Source: Planctomycetaceae bacterium
Lineage (GTDB): Bacteria > Planctomycetota > Planctomycetia > Planctomycetales > Planctomycetaceae
DNA: 64,000 bases
Direction: 5' to 3'
Assembly: GCA_028284145.1 (NCBI GenBank)
Contig: JANQSH010000039.1
Location: forward strand, 37,869 to 101,868
In this document: positions 8,940-16,729 of the stretch, piece after piece
How positions within the stretch are numbered: the first letter of the stretch is position 1
Layout of the letters: every line of letters begins with the position of its first letter
Translations under genes and position numbers: made by a program
Notes under the pieces: model-generated
Told to the model about the DNA's origin: nothing
Databases searched by the model: none
What the model saw: only the letters and a program-made list of their open reading frames with translations

Positions 8940-9824
8940 TCAGGTTGGCGGTGCTTCAGGCGGACTACTAAGAGAAAACCGCACTTGTCCGAATTCGCGT
9001 TGCATCACGTCGAGTAACGCGTAAAGGAAGATGACAACGCCAATCATCTCACACGATTCTTCGATCGTCTGCACAATTGTGTGCCCGATATGTTCGACAC
9101 CATGTCCTTCAACAACAATGCCGGCGATCATCTCCATGCCGATGGCACCACCCACAAAAACCGCTCCGGCCGTGATGAACAGCCAACGAGTACGAGCTGA
9201 TTGATGCAACAGAAATTTGAAATAACAGGCCGCAAAGGTCAGCACGAATATGCTTCCGGGAATGACCCAGGCGAAATAGAAGATGCCGTGGGTGTTCAGC
9301 GCAGCTCGCAACACATTGACGAAGATTTCATGGAACATGACAGCTTCATCAATCGCGAGGCACAGAAAAACGGCAGAAAGCCCGTACCAGTGTTTCACGT
9401 ATTTCTCTGCACGCTGCCCTTTGACGGAGGCAATCGTCAGCAACAGCAGCGAACTGGCCAACAGTGCGGAGGAGGAATACCAGGCTGGAATACTCGGTTC
9501 CATCCCGAGATCAAAGCGATAAGCTAACCTGGCAATTCTGTGTTCCGGATGTGGTGCGACATGGTAAATGACGATGTTGGCAATCGTGCCGGCGGTCGCC
9601 ATTATCAGCGTCACTCCGAGCAAATACTTTGCCACTTTCGCAGGTTGGATAGGGATGGTGACGTCTGACTCGTAGTCCGACTCTGTAACTTCGACTGACT
9701 GATGATTGACCGACAGAAGGTCTTCCATCTGATTCAGGGTTCCAAGTGCCGAATGGGACCGGGTATTGCATTCGGAACAGGAGGAGTCGCGTTCTGTTTG
9801 TTCGTCAGATTTCAGATTTGTCAT
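8940..9824 (-). CDS. Six-helix membrane protein with conserved-looking acidic/His residues
   Basis: Not a family I can name. The 294 residues begin with a soluble Cys/Ser-rich tail of about 60 residues (CSEC at 16-19). Six hydrophobic segments follow at about 67-89, 112-133, 146-168, 182-204, 213-236 and 258-275. Polar residues cluster at helix ends: D159-E160, H165-E166, E231, H241, H245, H248, E255-E256, E259. Such a set could bind metal, as in membrane hydrolases with intramembrane active sites. Its place inside the polysaccharide locus, between GT2 and nucleotidyltransferase genes, suggests an envelope or glycan role. That role is an inference only. Confidence 0.6.
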   Translation of the reverse strand: MTNLKSDEQTERDSSCSECNTRSHSALGTLNQMEDLLSVNHQSVEVTESDYESDVTIPIQPAKVAKYLLGVTLIMATAGTIANIVIYHVAPHPEHRIARLAYRFDLGMEPSIPAWYSSSALLASSLLLLTIASVKGQRAEKYVKHWYGLSAVFLCLAIDEAVMFHEIFVNVLRAALNTHGIFYFAWVIPGSIFVLTFAACYFKFLLHQSARTRWLFITAGAVFVGGAIGMEMIAGIVVEGHGVEHIGHTIVQTIEESCEMIGVVIFLYALLDVMQREFGQVRFSLSSPPEAPPT

Positions 9825-9892
9825 GGGAACAGCTCAATTTGAATTGAGTGACTTCGCCGCAGGAATACCTGATCAGCCTGCAAAAAATGACT

Positions 9893-9994
9893 ACTGGACT
9901 GTCAGGATTGAATATTGGGTTTGATGAAGCTGCAAGGAGCGACAACGGATCGGGTTATGTCATCCGCCCCCCCCCAACAAAGCCTTGGCAAGGC
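9893..9994 (+). repeat. R2 element, copy b
   Basis: Forward copy: TGGACTGTCAGG, TTGATGAAGCTGCAAGGAGC, GACAACGGATCGGG, ATGTCATCCGCC, ACAAAGCCTTGGCAAGGC. It ends within a few bases of the stop codon of the GT2 gene. This is the only R2 copy with no R1 nearby. It contains a run of ten C. Confidence 0.8.
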
Positions 9995-9995
9995 G

Positions 9996-11027
9996 TTACA
10001 ACGCGGAGTTGGTCAGAACAGGTTCCGAAGATTCAGGTTTGGTGTCGTCGAGGAGCATGCTTGCCCCCTGATTGTTGAGTGCACTGTCGGCTTCCATTCC
10101 CGCTCCAGTCGCCGATTGTCTGGCGATGCGGCGCCACTTGCTGACCTGCAACAAATAGCGAGCGATGACGCCGAAACACTTGAGGCGTTCGGCCAATTTC
10201 AGGTTTGCCCGCAATACCGCCGTGAAGTGTCCCCACAATAAATGCAGTCGCGTGAAAGGAAACCAGTTTTTGCCATTCGGATTGATCAGGGCGCGTTGCT
10301 CGGCTGCGGTTGCCAGCGATGTCGCAGCGTCACCGTGCACCCGTTCAAAGAAGAGGACTTTGGGAATTTCCGCGAATTGTCCCTGTAAAGACAATTCACC
10401 ACTCAAGACTTTTTCCGAACCGTAAACGGCCAGATGCATGCGCGTCTTTCTCAAAGCATGAGATCGATAAAGTCCGTAAGCGTCGGAGCACCATGTTGTT
10501 CCCAGCAACACATTCGCGAATCGTTCATGCGGATGAACCGAATCGCGTCGTTCCGTTCCCTCTGCCCGCGTGATGAGTGTGTGGCAATCGTGACCGTCTG
10601 GAATTGTCGGGTCAGATTCTGGTGGGATGATTTCACCCCGCTCGTCGATATGAACCGTTAGCGGATGGACCCACATCACGCTTTCATCCGCATCCAGAGC
10701 CGAGACACATTCTTCGAGAAACGTTGGATGCAGCAGGTCATCGTATGCAGCCCATTTGAACAACTCCCCGCGCGACAGTTCAAAAACCTGATTGAAATTC
10801 CAGATCGACCCCTGGTTTTTGTCAGCACGTTGATAGCGAATCCGTGGTTCATGTTTCATGTACGCGCGACAGATTGCCTCGGTACCATCAGTTGACGCGT
10901 TGTCGGAGATGACGATTTCAAAGTCGTCGAAGGTTTGTCCCAGCAAACTGTCGAACGCCTGTTTGAGGTACTTTTCCGCATTGTACAGCGGCATTCCCAG
11001 GCTGACGCGTGGTTGTTTTCTCGTCAT
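9996..11027 (-). CDS. Glycosyltransferase family 2
   Basis: Transfers a sugar from an activated donor during polysaccharide repeat-unit assembly. GT-A fold signs are visible: VSLGMPLYNAEKYL at the N-terminus, IVISDNASTDGTEAI, the acidic metal-binding motif in WAAYDDLLHP, and an FLEECVSAL helix. The 343 residues are typical. The last 30-40 residues (SNTQ-type, Ser/Glu-rich) look disordered. The donor and linkage cannot be read from the sequence. R1 and R2 copies flank it on both sides. Confidence 0.9.
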   Translation of the reverse strand: MTRKQPRVSLGMPLYNAEKYLKQAFDSLLGQTFDDFEIVISDNASTDGTEAICRAYMKHEPRIRYQRADKNQGSIWNFNQVFELSRGELFKWAAYDDLLHPTFLEECVSALDADESVMWVHPLTVHIDERGEIIPPESDPTIPDGHDCHTLITRAEGTERRDSVHPHERFANVLLGTTWCSDAYGLYRSHALRKTRMHLAVYGSEKVLSGELSLQGQFAEIPKVLFFERVHGDAATSLATAAEQRALINPNGKNWFPFTRLHLLWGHFTAVLRANLKLAERLKCFGVIARYLLQVSKWRRIARQSATGAGMEADSALNNQGASMLLDDTKPESSEPVLTNSAL

Positions 11028-11128
11028 GACGACGCTCGGTTATAAGGATTCCATGCTGATACGAACACGGACAGGCATCCCGTAAAGCATGCCTGCCCGC
11101 GTCTCCACCCAAAGGACTTATCTGAATC

Positions 11129-11232
11129 CAGAGCGTATTACGTTCTTTTGTGCCGCGATGGGCGTCGTTTGGCCTGCAAATAAAGGCCCCCCACGAGCCA
11201 GAGACACCAACACCAGAAAGTAAACGGCTCTA
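11129..11232 (+). repeat. R1 element, copy 3 (forward)
   Basis: Type A copy: GAGCGTATTACGTTC at the left end (one mismatch in the palindrome), GGCCTGCAAATAAAGGCC inside, and TAAACGGCTCTA at the right. It lies between the epimerase and GT2 genes, both minus strand. A separate perfect 12-bp palindrome, AGTGAATTCACT, sits just outside at 11261-11272. Confidence 0.9.
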
Positions 11233-11321
11233 TTCAGGAGTTTCCAAAACCTCTGTGTCCAGTGAATTCACTCGAAACAGACCTTGTGAATTCTCGCCTC
11301 CAATTGATTTTGAATCAGATT

Positions 11322-12338
11322 CTAGGCATGCGAGCCGTACACCTCTTCCGTTTTGGTTGCCTGCTCATACCTGGCCAGATACTCCTGCTGAATCCACTCG
11401 AAGGTTTTCGCCATTCCTTCCTTGAGTGTGATGCCCGGTGCCCAGCCGAGGTATTCCTGAATTTTCGTATTGTCGCTGTTTCGACCATTAACCCCTTTGG
11501 GAGCAGTCAGGTCATGACGACGTGTAATTTCGATGTCCGCGATCTCCGCAACCAGATCGGTCAGATTGTTGATCGTGGTCAACTCGTCAGAACCAAGATT
11601 GATTGGTTCTTCGATGTCTGAATGCATAATGCGATCGATACCGAGCAGACAGTCATCGATGTACATGAAACTGCGGGTCTGCTTGCCATCACCCCAGACT
11701 TCAATTTCGTGATCGCCGGTTTGTTTAGCGGCAACGATCTTCCGACAGATGGCTGCCGGTGCTTTTTCACGGCCACCTTCCCAGGTGCCGTGCGGACCAT
11801 AAACATTGTGGAATCGGGCCACGCGAGTCGTCAGACCGAAATCTTCGCGGAAGTGTCGGCACATTCTCTCGGAGAACAGTTTTTCCCAGCCGTAACCATC
11901 TTCAGGCATCGCCGGGTAAGCGTCTTCTTCCCGCAGCGGAATGACATCTTCGGACTTCTGTTTGTCTGCATTGTAGACGCAGGCGGAACTGGCGTAAAAA
12001 TAGCGATCCACACCAGTTTCGTGGCAGGACTGTAACATGTGCGTGTTGATCAAGACCGATAACATGCACAACGCCTTGTTGTTCTCGATGAAGCCCATGC
12101 CTCCCATGTCGGCGGCCAGGTTGTAGACCTCCGTCGCACCACGACATGCCATCATACAGTTATTGCGGTCTTTAAGATCAGCCACAATATTTTCGGCAAC
12201 CTCAGAAACCTGGTACCACTCTTCCAGCGGTTTGATATCGACCGCGCGAATGTTCGTGTATCCCTTATCGAGGAAATACTCGACCAGATGTCCGCCAATG
12301 AATCCACCGGCTCCCGCCACGACGATCAGATCGTTCAT
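11322..12338 (-). CDS. GDP-mannose 3,5-epimerase-like NAD-dependent epimerase
   Basis: An extended-SDR enzyme with Rossmann motif GAGGFIGGHL (residues 9-18). The tracts AADMGGMGFIENN, FYASSACVY, GGREKAPAA, WGDGKQTRSF and NGRNSDN match the plant GDP-mannose 3,5-epimerase family closely. The catalytic set is C120, Y149, K153 and K192, each exactly 25 positions below the Arabidopsis residues C145, Y174, K178 and K217. The expected reaction is GDP-D-mannose to GDP-L-galactose (or GDP-L-gulose). In this locus it would supply a donor sugar for exopolysaccharide rather than ascorbate. The 338 residues are complete. Confidence 0.88.
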   Translation of the reverse strand: MNDLIVVAGAGGFIGGHLVEYFLDKGYTNIRAVDIKPLEEWYQVSEVAENIVADLKDRNNCMMACRGATEVYNLAADMGGMGFIENNKALCMLSVLINTHMLQSCHETGVDRYFYASSACVYNADKQKSEDVIPLREEDAYPAMPEDGYGWEKLFSERMCRHFREDFGLTTRVARFHNVYGPHGTWEGGREKAPAAICRKIVAAKQTGDHEIEVWGDGKQTRSFMYIDDCLLGIDRIMHSDIEEPINLGSDELTTINNLTDLVAEIADIEITRRHDLTAPKGVNGRNSDNTKIQEYLGWAPGITLKEGMAKTFEWIQQEYLARYEQATKTEEVYGSHA

Positions 12339-12434
12339 CTCTAACCTTCCCAGAGCATATAGTGTCTTGTGTGTTGTCCTGCCTCATCTGATTTCAATTC
12401 GGGTATGTCATCCGCCAGACAGGACTGTTGTCTG

Positions 12435-13301
12435 TTATCGGAGTCTCTTCTGACTGCGTAAGTGTTTCGTCTCTTGATGCTGTCGAATGACTTTCGGCAG
12501 GTACAACAAACTTAGGCCAAGTTTTCCAAGGTAGATACTATTTGTCACAAAGTATCTCTTCCAAAGTCGTCGAGGTTCCTGCAGCAATCGATACAACCAC
12601 TCCAACCCGCGATCCTGCATCCACCGAGGGGCAGTCGATTTTCTGCCCGCATGAAAATCGAAGGCGGCACCTACACAAATCTGCACACCCTGAATCTGAT
12701 CGCGATGTTCGAACGCGAAGACATCCTGCTTGGGACAACCCAGTCCGATAAACACCAACCCGGCACCACTGTCATTTATTCTCTGGACGACTTCTTCATC
12801 TTCTTCCGGCGTCAGGGCGCGGAATGGAGGCGATTCGTAACCGGCAACTTCCAACCTGGGGAACATCTCTTTCAGGTTGGATTGCAACGTTTCCACGACT
12901 TCCGGGCTGCCCCCATAGAGATAAATCGAGACACCCGTCTGGGCTGCACGCTGGCACAGCCGCAGCGTCAGTTCCGGGCCATAAACCCTTTCTCTCAAAT
13001 GTGTTCCATGCAGCAGGTTGAGCGCCCAGCGCACCGGTTGTCCGTCCGGTGTGATCATGTCGAATTGATTGACCTGATCGCGAAGTTGCGGATCGCAACT
13101 CGCCGTGATGATCGCATGCACGGCATGACACGAGATGACTCCCGGAGTGCGTTGCTGTGCCGCGTAGATGATGGTTTCGGTCGCTTGTTCGTAAGTTGTC
13201 GGCGTCACTTCCACGCCGAAGATATCCACTTTGCGCGGCCATTCAACTGGCAAATCCACTTCGGCAAATTCGGCTTGTGTTGTCTGTTCGGTGGTCAACA
13301 T
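12435..13301 (-). CDS. WecG/TagA/CpsF-family glycosyltransferase (GT26)
   Basis: The family adds a sugar (ManNAc or ManNAcA in known members) to a lipid-linked intermediate on the inner membrane face. Landmarks: VDIFGVEVTPTTYEQA, VISCHAVHAI, the TPDGQPVRWAL substrate loop, RVYGPELTLRLC, LYGGSPEVVETL, and VFIGLGCPKQDVF followed by CVGAAFDFHAG. The C-terminus EWLYRLLQEPRRLWKRY is amphipathic and probably contacts the membrane. The 288 residues are a little longer than usual because of an N-terminal tail. It belongs to the polysaccharide locus. Confidence 0.93.
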   Translation of the reverse strand: MLTTEQTTQAEFAEVDLPVEWPRKVDIFGVEVTPTTYEQATETIIYAAQQRTPGVISCHAVHAIITASCDPQLRDQVNQFDMITPDGQPVRWALNLLHGTHLRERVYGPELTLRLCQRAAQTGVSIYLYGGSPEVVETLQSNLKEMFPRLEVAGYESPPFRALTPEEDEEVVQRINDSGAGLVFIGLGCPKQDVFAFEHRDQIQGVQICVGAAFDFHAGRKSTAPRWMQDRGLEWLYRLLQEPRRLWKRYFVTNSIYLGKLGLSLLYLPKVIRQHQETKHLRSQKRLR

Positions 13302-13346
13302 TGGAATATCTCCTCCAGCGGTAGTGGTTCTGATGTTGTCTTGTTG

Positions 13347-14567
13347 TCAGTTCGTTGATTGCGTGTGCAGGTTCCGTGTCATTTCTGAGGCTAATTCATT
13401 CTGCCGCGATTTCGTTGCGGCTTCGTAAATGCTCATCAGCAGTTCATAATTTCGTTCAGATGAGTATTGCCGCTCAAACAGTTCACGCGCGGCATGGCGG
13501 GCGTTCTGCAAACCAAGTGGCGATGCTGTCAACCTCACGACCTGTGAAAACAGGTCGAAGGCATCGCCCGGTGTGAATGACGCACCTGTTGCTCCGCCTT
13601 CGACCATCTCTTCCAGTGCACCAATGCGCGATGCCACAACCGGTGTGCCACAGGCATACGCTTCGAGCAATGTCTTGGGGCAGTTCTCGTAACAGATGGA
13701 TGGCAGGACCAGACAAGCCGCGTTTGAGATGAGCTCGATCACTTCCGCATGCGGACGATTGCTCAACCACTCAATTCGCGACGATTGTTCGGCTGCAGAT
13801 TGCACCAGGTCACACAGCGGTCCGTCACCGACAATCTTCAATGGAAGATCAATCGGGTTTTCGGACCAGGCTGTAAGCAATGTGTCGAGCCCCTTTTCCT
13901 GTGAAAGCCGACCAACAAAAATGGCGTATTCACCCGCACTCTTCTGAAAGCCAGGATCGGGATCGACGCAGTTTGGTTTGACGTGAATGCGCTGGGCCGG
14001 CAGTCCGCCTTCGATAAACTTCTGACGGGAGAATTCGGAGAGTGCAACGTAGGCATCGACCATGTGATGCCACGTTCCTTTCAGTCGATGATACGTCTGC
14101 ATGGCGGCAACCATCGCGGTGGCGGATTTGTTATCGCGATAACAGTTGTGTCGGATCGCCGGCAATGCGACGAGTTTCCCCAAACAACTTTCACACGGCG
14201 CGCCGTCCCGCAAGAACAGGGCGTTGGGACAGAGCAGACGGTAGTTGTGTAGCGACTGCACGACCGGCACACTTTCATCACGAGCCGCGTAATAGACTGA
14301 GGGCGAGATGATCGGAAAGATGTTCGTGCAGTGCAGCACGTCGGGTTGCTCGCGACGGAGTAATGATCGCATTTCGTCGTACGTTTGTGAGTTCCAGAGC
14401 GTCTTCCGGGCAAGCGTTAACCTGCCCATCTCAGCGATGTCGTCATTGTGACGCGTGTAGCGCAGCACTTCATGACCACGTTTTGTGAGTAGACGGTGTT
14501 CGTCGTCGAAGACGCGATCTTCGCCACCTGCCTGCTGATAATGGTTGTGACACTGTAGAATTTTCAT
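13347..14567 (-). CDS. Glycosyltransferase family 4
   Basis: A GT-B fold retaining glycosyltransferase of 406 residues. The N-terminal acceptor domain starts MKILQCHNHYQQAGGEDRV. The donor domain has AIFVGRLSQEKGLDTLL, LKIVGDGPL, and the E-x7-E-type motif region CPKTLLEAYACGTPVVASRIGALEEMV with a conserved Glu. A Cys-rich tract (LLCPNALFLRDGAPCESC) sits in the acceptor domain and resembles a pattern common in GT4 enzymes. Its start overlaps the preceding FemAB-like gene by 4 bp, so the two are translationally coupled. Confidence 0.9.
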   Translation of the reverse strand: MKILQCHNHYQQAGGEDRVFDDEHRLLTKRGHEVLRYTRHNDDIAEMGRLTLARKTLWNSQTYDEMRSLLRREQPDVLHCTNIFPIISPSVYYAARDESVPVVQSLHNYRLLCPNALFLRDGAPCESCLGKLVALPAIRHNCYRDNKSATAMVAAMQTYHRLKGTWHHMVDAYVALSEFSRQKFIEGGLPAQRIHVKPNCVDPDPGFQKSAGEYAIFVGRLSQEKGLDTLLTAWSENPIDLPLKIVGDGPLCDLVQSAAEQSSRIEWLSNRPHAEVIELISNAACLVLPSICYENCPKTLLEAYACGTPVVASRIGALEEMVEGGATGASFTPGDAFDLFSQVVRLTASPLGLQNARHAARELFERQYSSERNYELLMSIYEAATKSRQNELASEMTRNLHTQSTN

Positions 14568-15556
14568 GATTTGATCCGTTCACCGGATGTAGCCAGAAAG
14601 CCTTTGGCACGTGACAGGTGCTTGTTAATTCGCCCGGCGACAGGCCGCAAATCGACAGTGCCGGCTACCAGCGTTGGACTGTCCGTTACAAAAGCATCCA
14701 GTTCTGTCGAGGCATCACGACCGAGATCCATGCGGTGAAATCCGAGACCTTTGAGTGCGGTGATCAATCTCCAAATGTGCAGTGCAGCAACGGAAAATGA
14801 CGACAGGTTCGGATCGCTGGCGGACAACCAGACATGCCAGACACCGTTAGCCACCATTGCGAGTTGTATCGAGACTGGATGTCCGGAAAGACTCAGCACG
14901 CTCAGGCGACCTGAGAAACGGGGGCTTTCAAATTGAGCCACTCGCTGTAACAGTTCCCTTGCCCAACGGGTTTCCAGAATGCTTTGTCCCTGTGTCGGGC
15001 TGTATTCTTCCAACTTCCACTGCAGTAGCGTCTCGTATGTTGCCGAGTTGAAGTGGTGCGTTTCCAGCCGGATTCCGCCAGCTTCCTGTTCCATCTCGCA
15101 CCACAACGATTGCAGGTTTGGTGATGGTTCATTGGCAGCATGCAGGTTGATCGAGCGTGTTGGAATCGTCATCCAGGCAGCCTGGCTGAATTCGGTTTGC
15201 GATTCCGGAACACGATCAAATCGAAGCGTCGTCAGGTGACTCCCTTTGAGCAATCGTTGCGGAGTCCATTCGACGTCATCGCGGACGATCACCCCCTGCA
15301 GATCTGTCAGTGTATCGGCCACCGGCAAGGCAATGTTGCCATTACATCGATAGTAGGGGAGCAGACCGACGATTTTTGTTTTCCGCTTCAGGAAAATCAC
15401 TTCGATATCTTCCCGAATCGCAGCTACCAGTTTGGTGAACTCCGGTCGGAAAAAGGGGTTGTCGAAGCGCGAGTTTTGTGTGGCAATCGCAGACCATTCG
15501 GCCAACTGCTTAGGTGTCAGTGTTCTCGCAGGAACGGTTTGGATGTGGATTGTCAT
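14564..15556 (-). CDS. FemAB/GNAT-like acyl- or aminoacyltransferase, copy 1
   Basis: 330 residues. It resembles the CelD/FemAB-related GNAT proteins found in exopolysaccharide loci. Signs: NSRFDNPFFRPEFTKLVA near the N-terminus, a beta strand VGLLPYYR, LPVADTLTDLQGVIV, and a second half with LSVLSLSGHPVSIQLA and a W-W-like VWHVWLSASD. The last part GFHRMDLGRDASTELDAF matches the paralogue. It is a paralogue of the next gene upstream. The likely role is acyl modification of polysaccharide sugars, inferred from context. Confidence 0.75.
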   Translation of the reverse strand: MTIHIQTVPARTLTPKQLAEWSAIATQNSRFDNPFFRPEFTKLVAAIREDIEVIFLKRKTKIVGLLPYYRCNGNIALPVADTLTDLQGVIVRDDVEWTPQRLLKGSHLTTLRFDRVPESQTEFSQAAWMTIPTRSINLHAANEPSPNLQSLWCEMEQEAGGIRLETHHFNSATYETLLQWKLEEYSPTQGQSILETRWARELLQRVAQFESPRFSGRLSVLSLSGHPVSIQLAMVANGVWHVWLSASDPNLSSFSVAALHIWRLITALKGLGFHRMDLGRDASTELDAFVTDSPTLVAGTVDLRPVAGRINKHLSRAKGFLATSGERIKS

Positions 15557-15580
15557 GGGAGAGGTCCTCCGAATTCAGAC

Positions 15581-15660
15581 TGAAGCGTATTACGCTTTCC
15601 TGTGACCGTGAAAAGTGTCTTTCGGTCTGCAATCGTCACACGAAAAGGTAAACGCCTCTA
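15581..15660 (+). repeat. R1 element, copy 4 (forward, internally deleted, partly coding)
   Basis: Short copy of about 80 bp: AAGCGTATTACGCTTT at the left, then a deletion of about 22 bp inside the CTGCAAATGCAG hairpin region, then AATCGTCACACG and GGTAAACGCCTCTA. It forms the last 24 codons and stop of the adjacent FemAB-like gene. Confidence 0.88.
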
Positions 15661-16729
15661 AAGTTTGACCTGCGATGGATTCGAATGTTCGCAGGGCATA
15701 GCGGGCTGGTTGTGCAACAGGCGATTTCAACAAGGCGGCTCGTGTGCGTTTCCATTGCCGGTAAATTTGCCCAGGCACCGGTCGCGAATCGACAGCCCCC
15801 TCCAACAGGAGGGTATCACCATTTTTGAAACGTTGCTTATAACGTTCCTCACCCCGTCCGAGGTCAACCCGGTGGATCTCCTGCCCGGGAAGTTCTTCCA
15901 GCAATTTCAGCAGGTGAATCAAACCGGGAGAATATCGTTGCAGTGAATTGTCAAAAGCAGTCACCCACCAATGCAGCACGCCATTGGCCACCGGTCCCAA
16001 ATGGATTGCGACGGGGCGATCATCGACGGTCAACACGCTGAGTTGCCCACGGAAGTTGTTATCATCTGAGTTCGCAACCTGCCAGAGCATCTCCTGCACC
16101 CATGGCTTGGCAAGTACGTTCCGAGCCGATTTGAGCCGAAACTGATCCATCTTCCATTCCAGCAATTGTTCAAAGTGGGCTCGATCTGGACAATGTGGTT
16201 TTATCGTGATGCGGCCGATTTCCCGCTCAATTTTTCTGAGTTTGCGTTTGATGTGTGTGATAACCCTGGAACCCGCTTGACGGCGTTCGTTCACGTAACC
16301 GTCAAATCCCTCGCTCAGGTCGATGAAGGGGGAATCGGCTCTCTCCCAGGCGTATTCTCGAAATTGATTCTGAGCAGCCGGTACATGGTCGAACCGGAAT
16401 GCCGTCAACCCGGTGGCTTTAAGCAGTTCACGAGGTGCCCAGTCGATTCCGGGGGAGATCACAACACCTTGAAAATCGGTAAAGGTATTGGCAACGGGCA
16501 ACGCGACATTTTGGCGTGTGCGAAAGAATGGGAAAAAACCCACAGGCTCAGAACCTGATTCGATCACAGCGACTTCGACGTTCGGACGAACGTTTGCCAC
16601 CAGTTGCACAAATTCCGGCGCAAATATCGGATTGTCGAATTCCCGATGCTGGGCAATGATGTTTCGCCATGCGCCATAGTGACCTGAGCTTAATTCGGCG
16701 GTGGGAATGCACCGGTAGCTGATTACCAT
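15590..16729 (-). CDS. FemAB/GNAT-like acyl- or aminoacyltransferase, copy 2, with repeat-derived C-terminus
   Basis: 379 residues, paralogous to the 14564 gene: shared FDNPIFAPEFVQLVAN, VGFFPFFR, LPVANTFTDFQGVVIS, LSVLTVDDRPVAIHL and HRVDLGRGEERYKQ. The C-terminal 24 residues (after IAGQTL) are encoded by R1 copy 4, and the TAA stop lies in the R1 palindrome. The tail EAFTFSCDDC is Cys-containing and matches nothing in the paralogue, so it is most simply an insertion-generated extension. The start overlaps the O-antigen ligase gene by 7 bp. Confidence 0.75.
   Translation of the reverse strand: MVISYRCIPTAELSSGHYGAWRNIIAQHREFDNPIFAPEFVQLVANVRPNVEVAVIESGSEPVGFFPFFRTRQNVALPVANTFTDFQGVVISPGIDWAPRELLKATGLTAFRFDHVPAAQNQFREYAWERADSPFIDLSEGFDGYVNERRQAGSRVITHIKRKLRKIEREIGRITIKPHCPDRAHFEQLLEWKMDQFRLKSARNVLAKPWVQEMLWQVANSDDNNFRGQLSVLTVDDRPVAIHLGPVANGVLHWWVTAFDNSLQRYSPGLIHLLKLLEELPGQEIHRVDLGRGEERYKQRFKNGDTLLLEGAVDSRPVPGQIYRQWKRTRAALLKSPVAQPARYALRTFESIAGQTLEAFTFSCDDCRPKDTFHGHRKA

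Noticed and set aside
12339..12434. Fifth R2 copy (GGGTATGTCATCCGCC near 12404)
   Set aside because: Only this short word matches; the other R2 words are absent.
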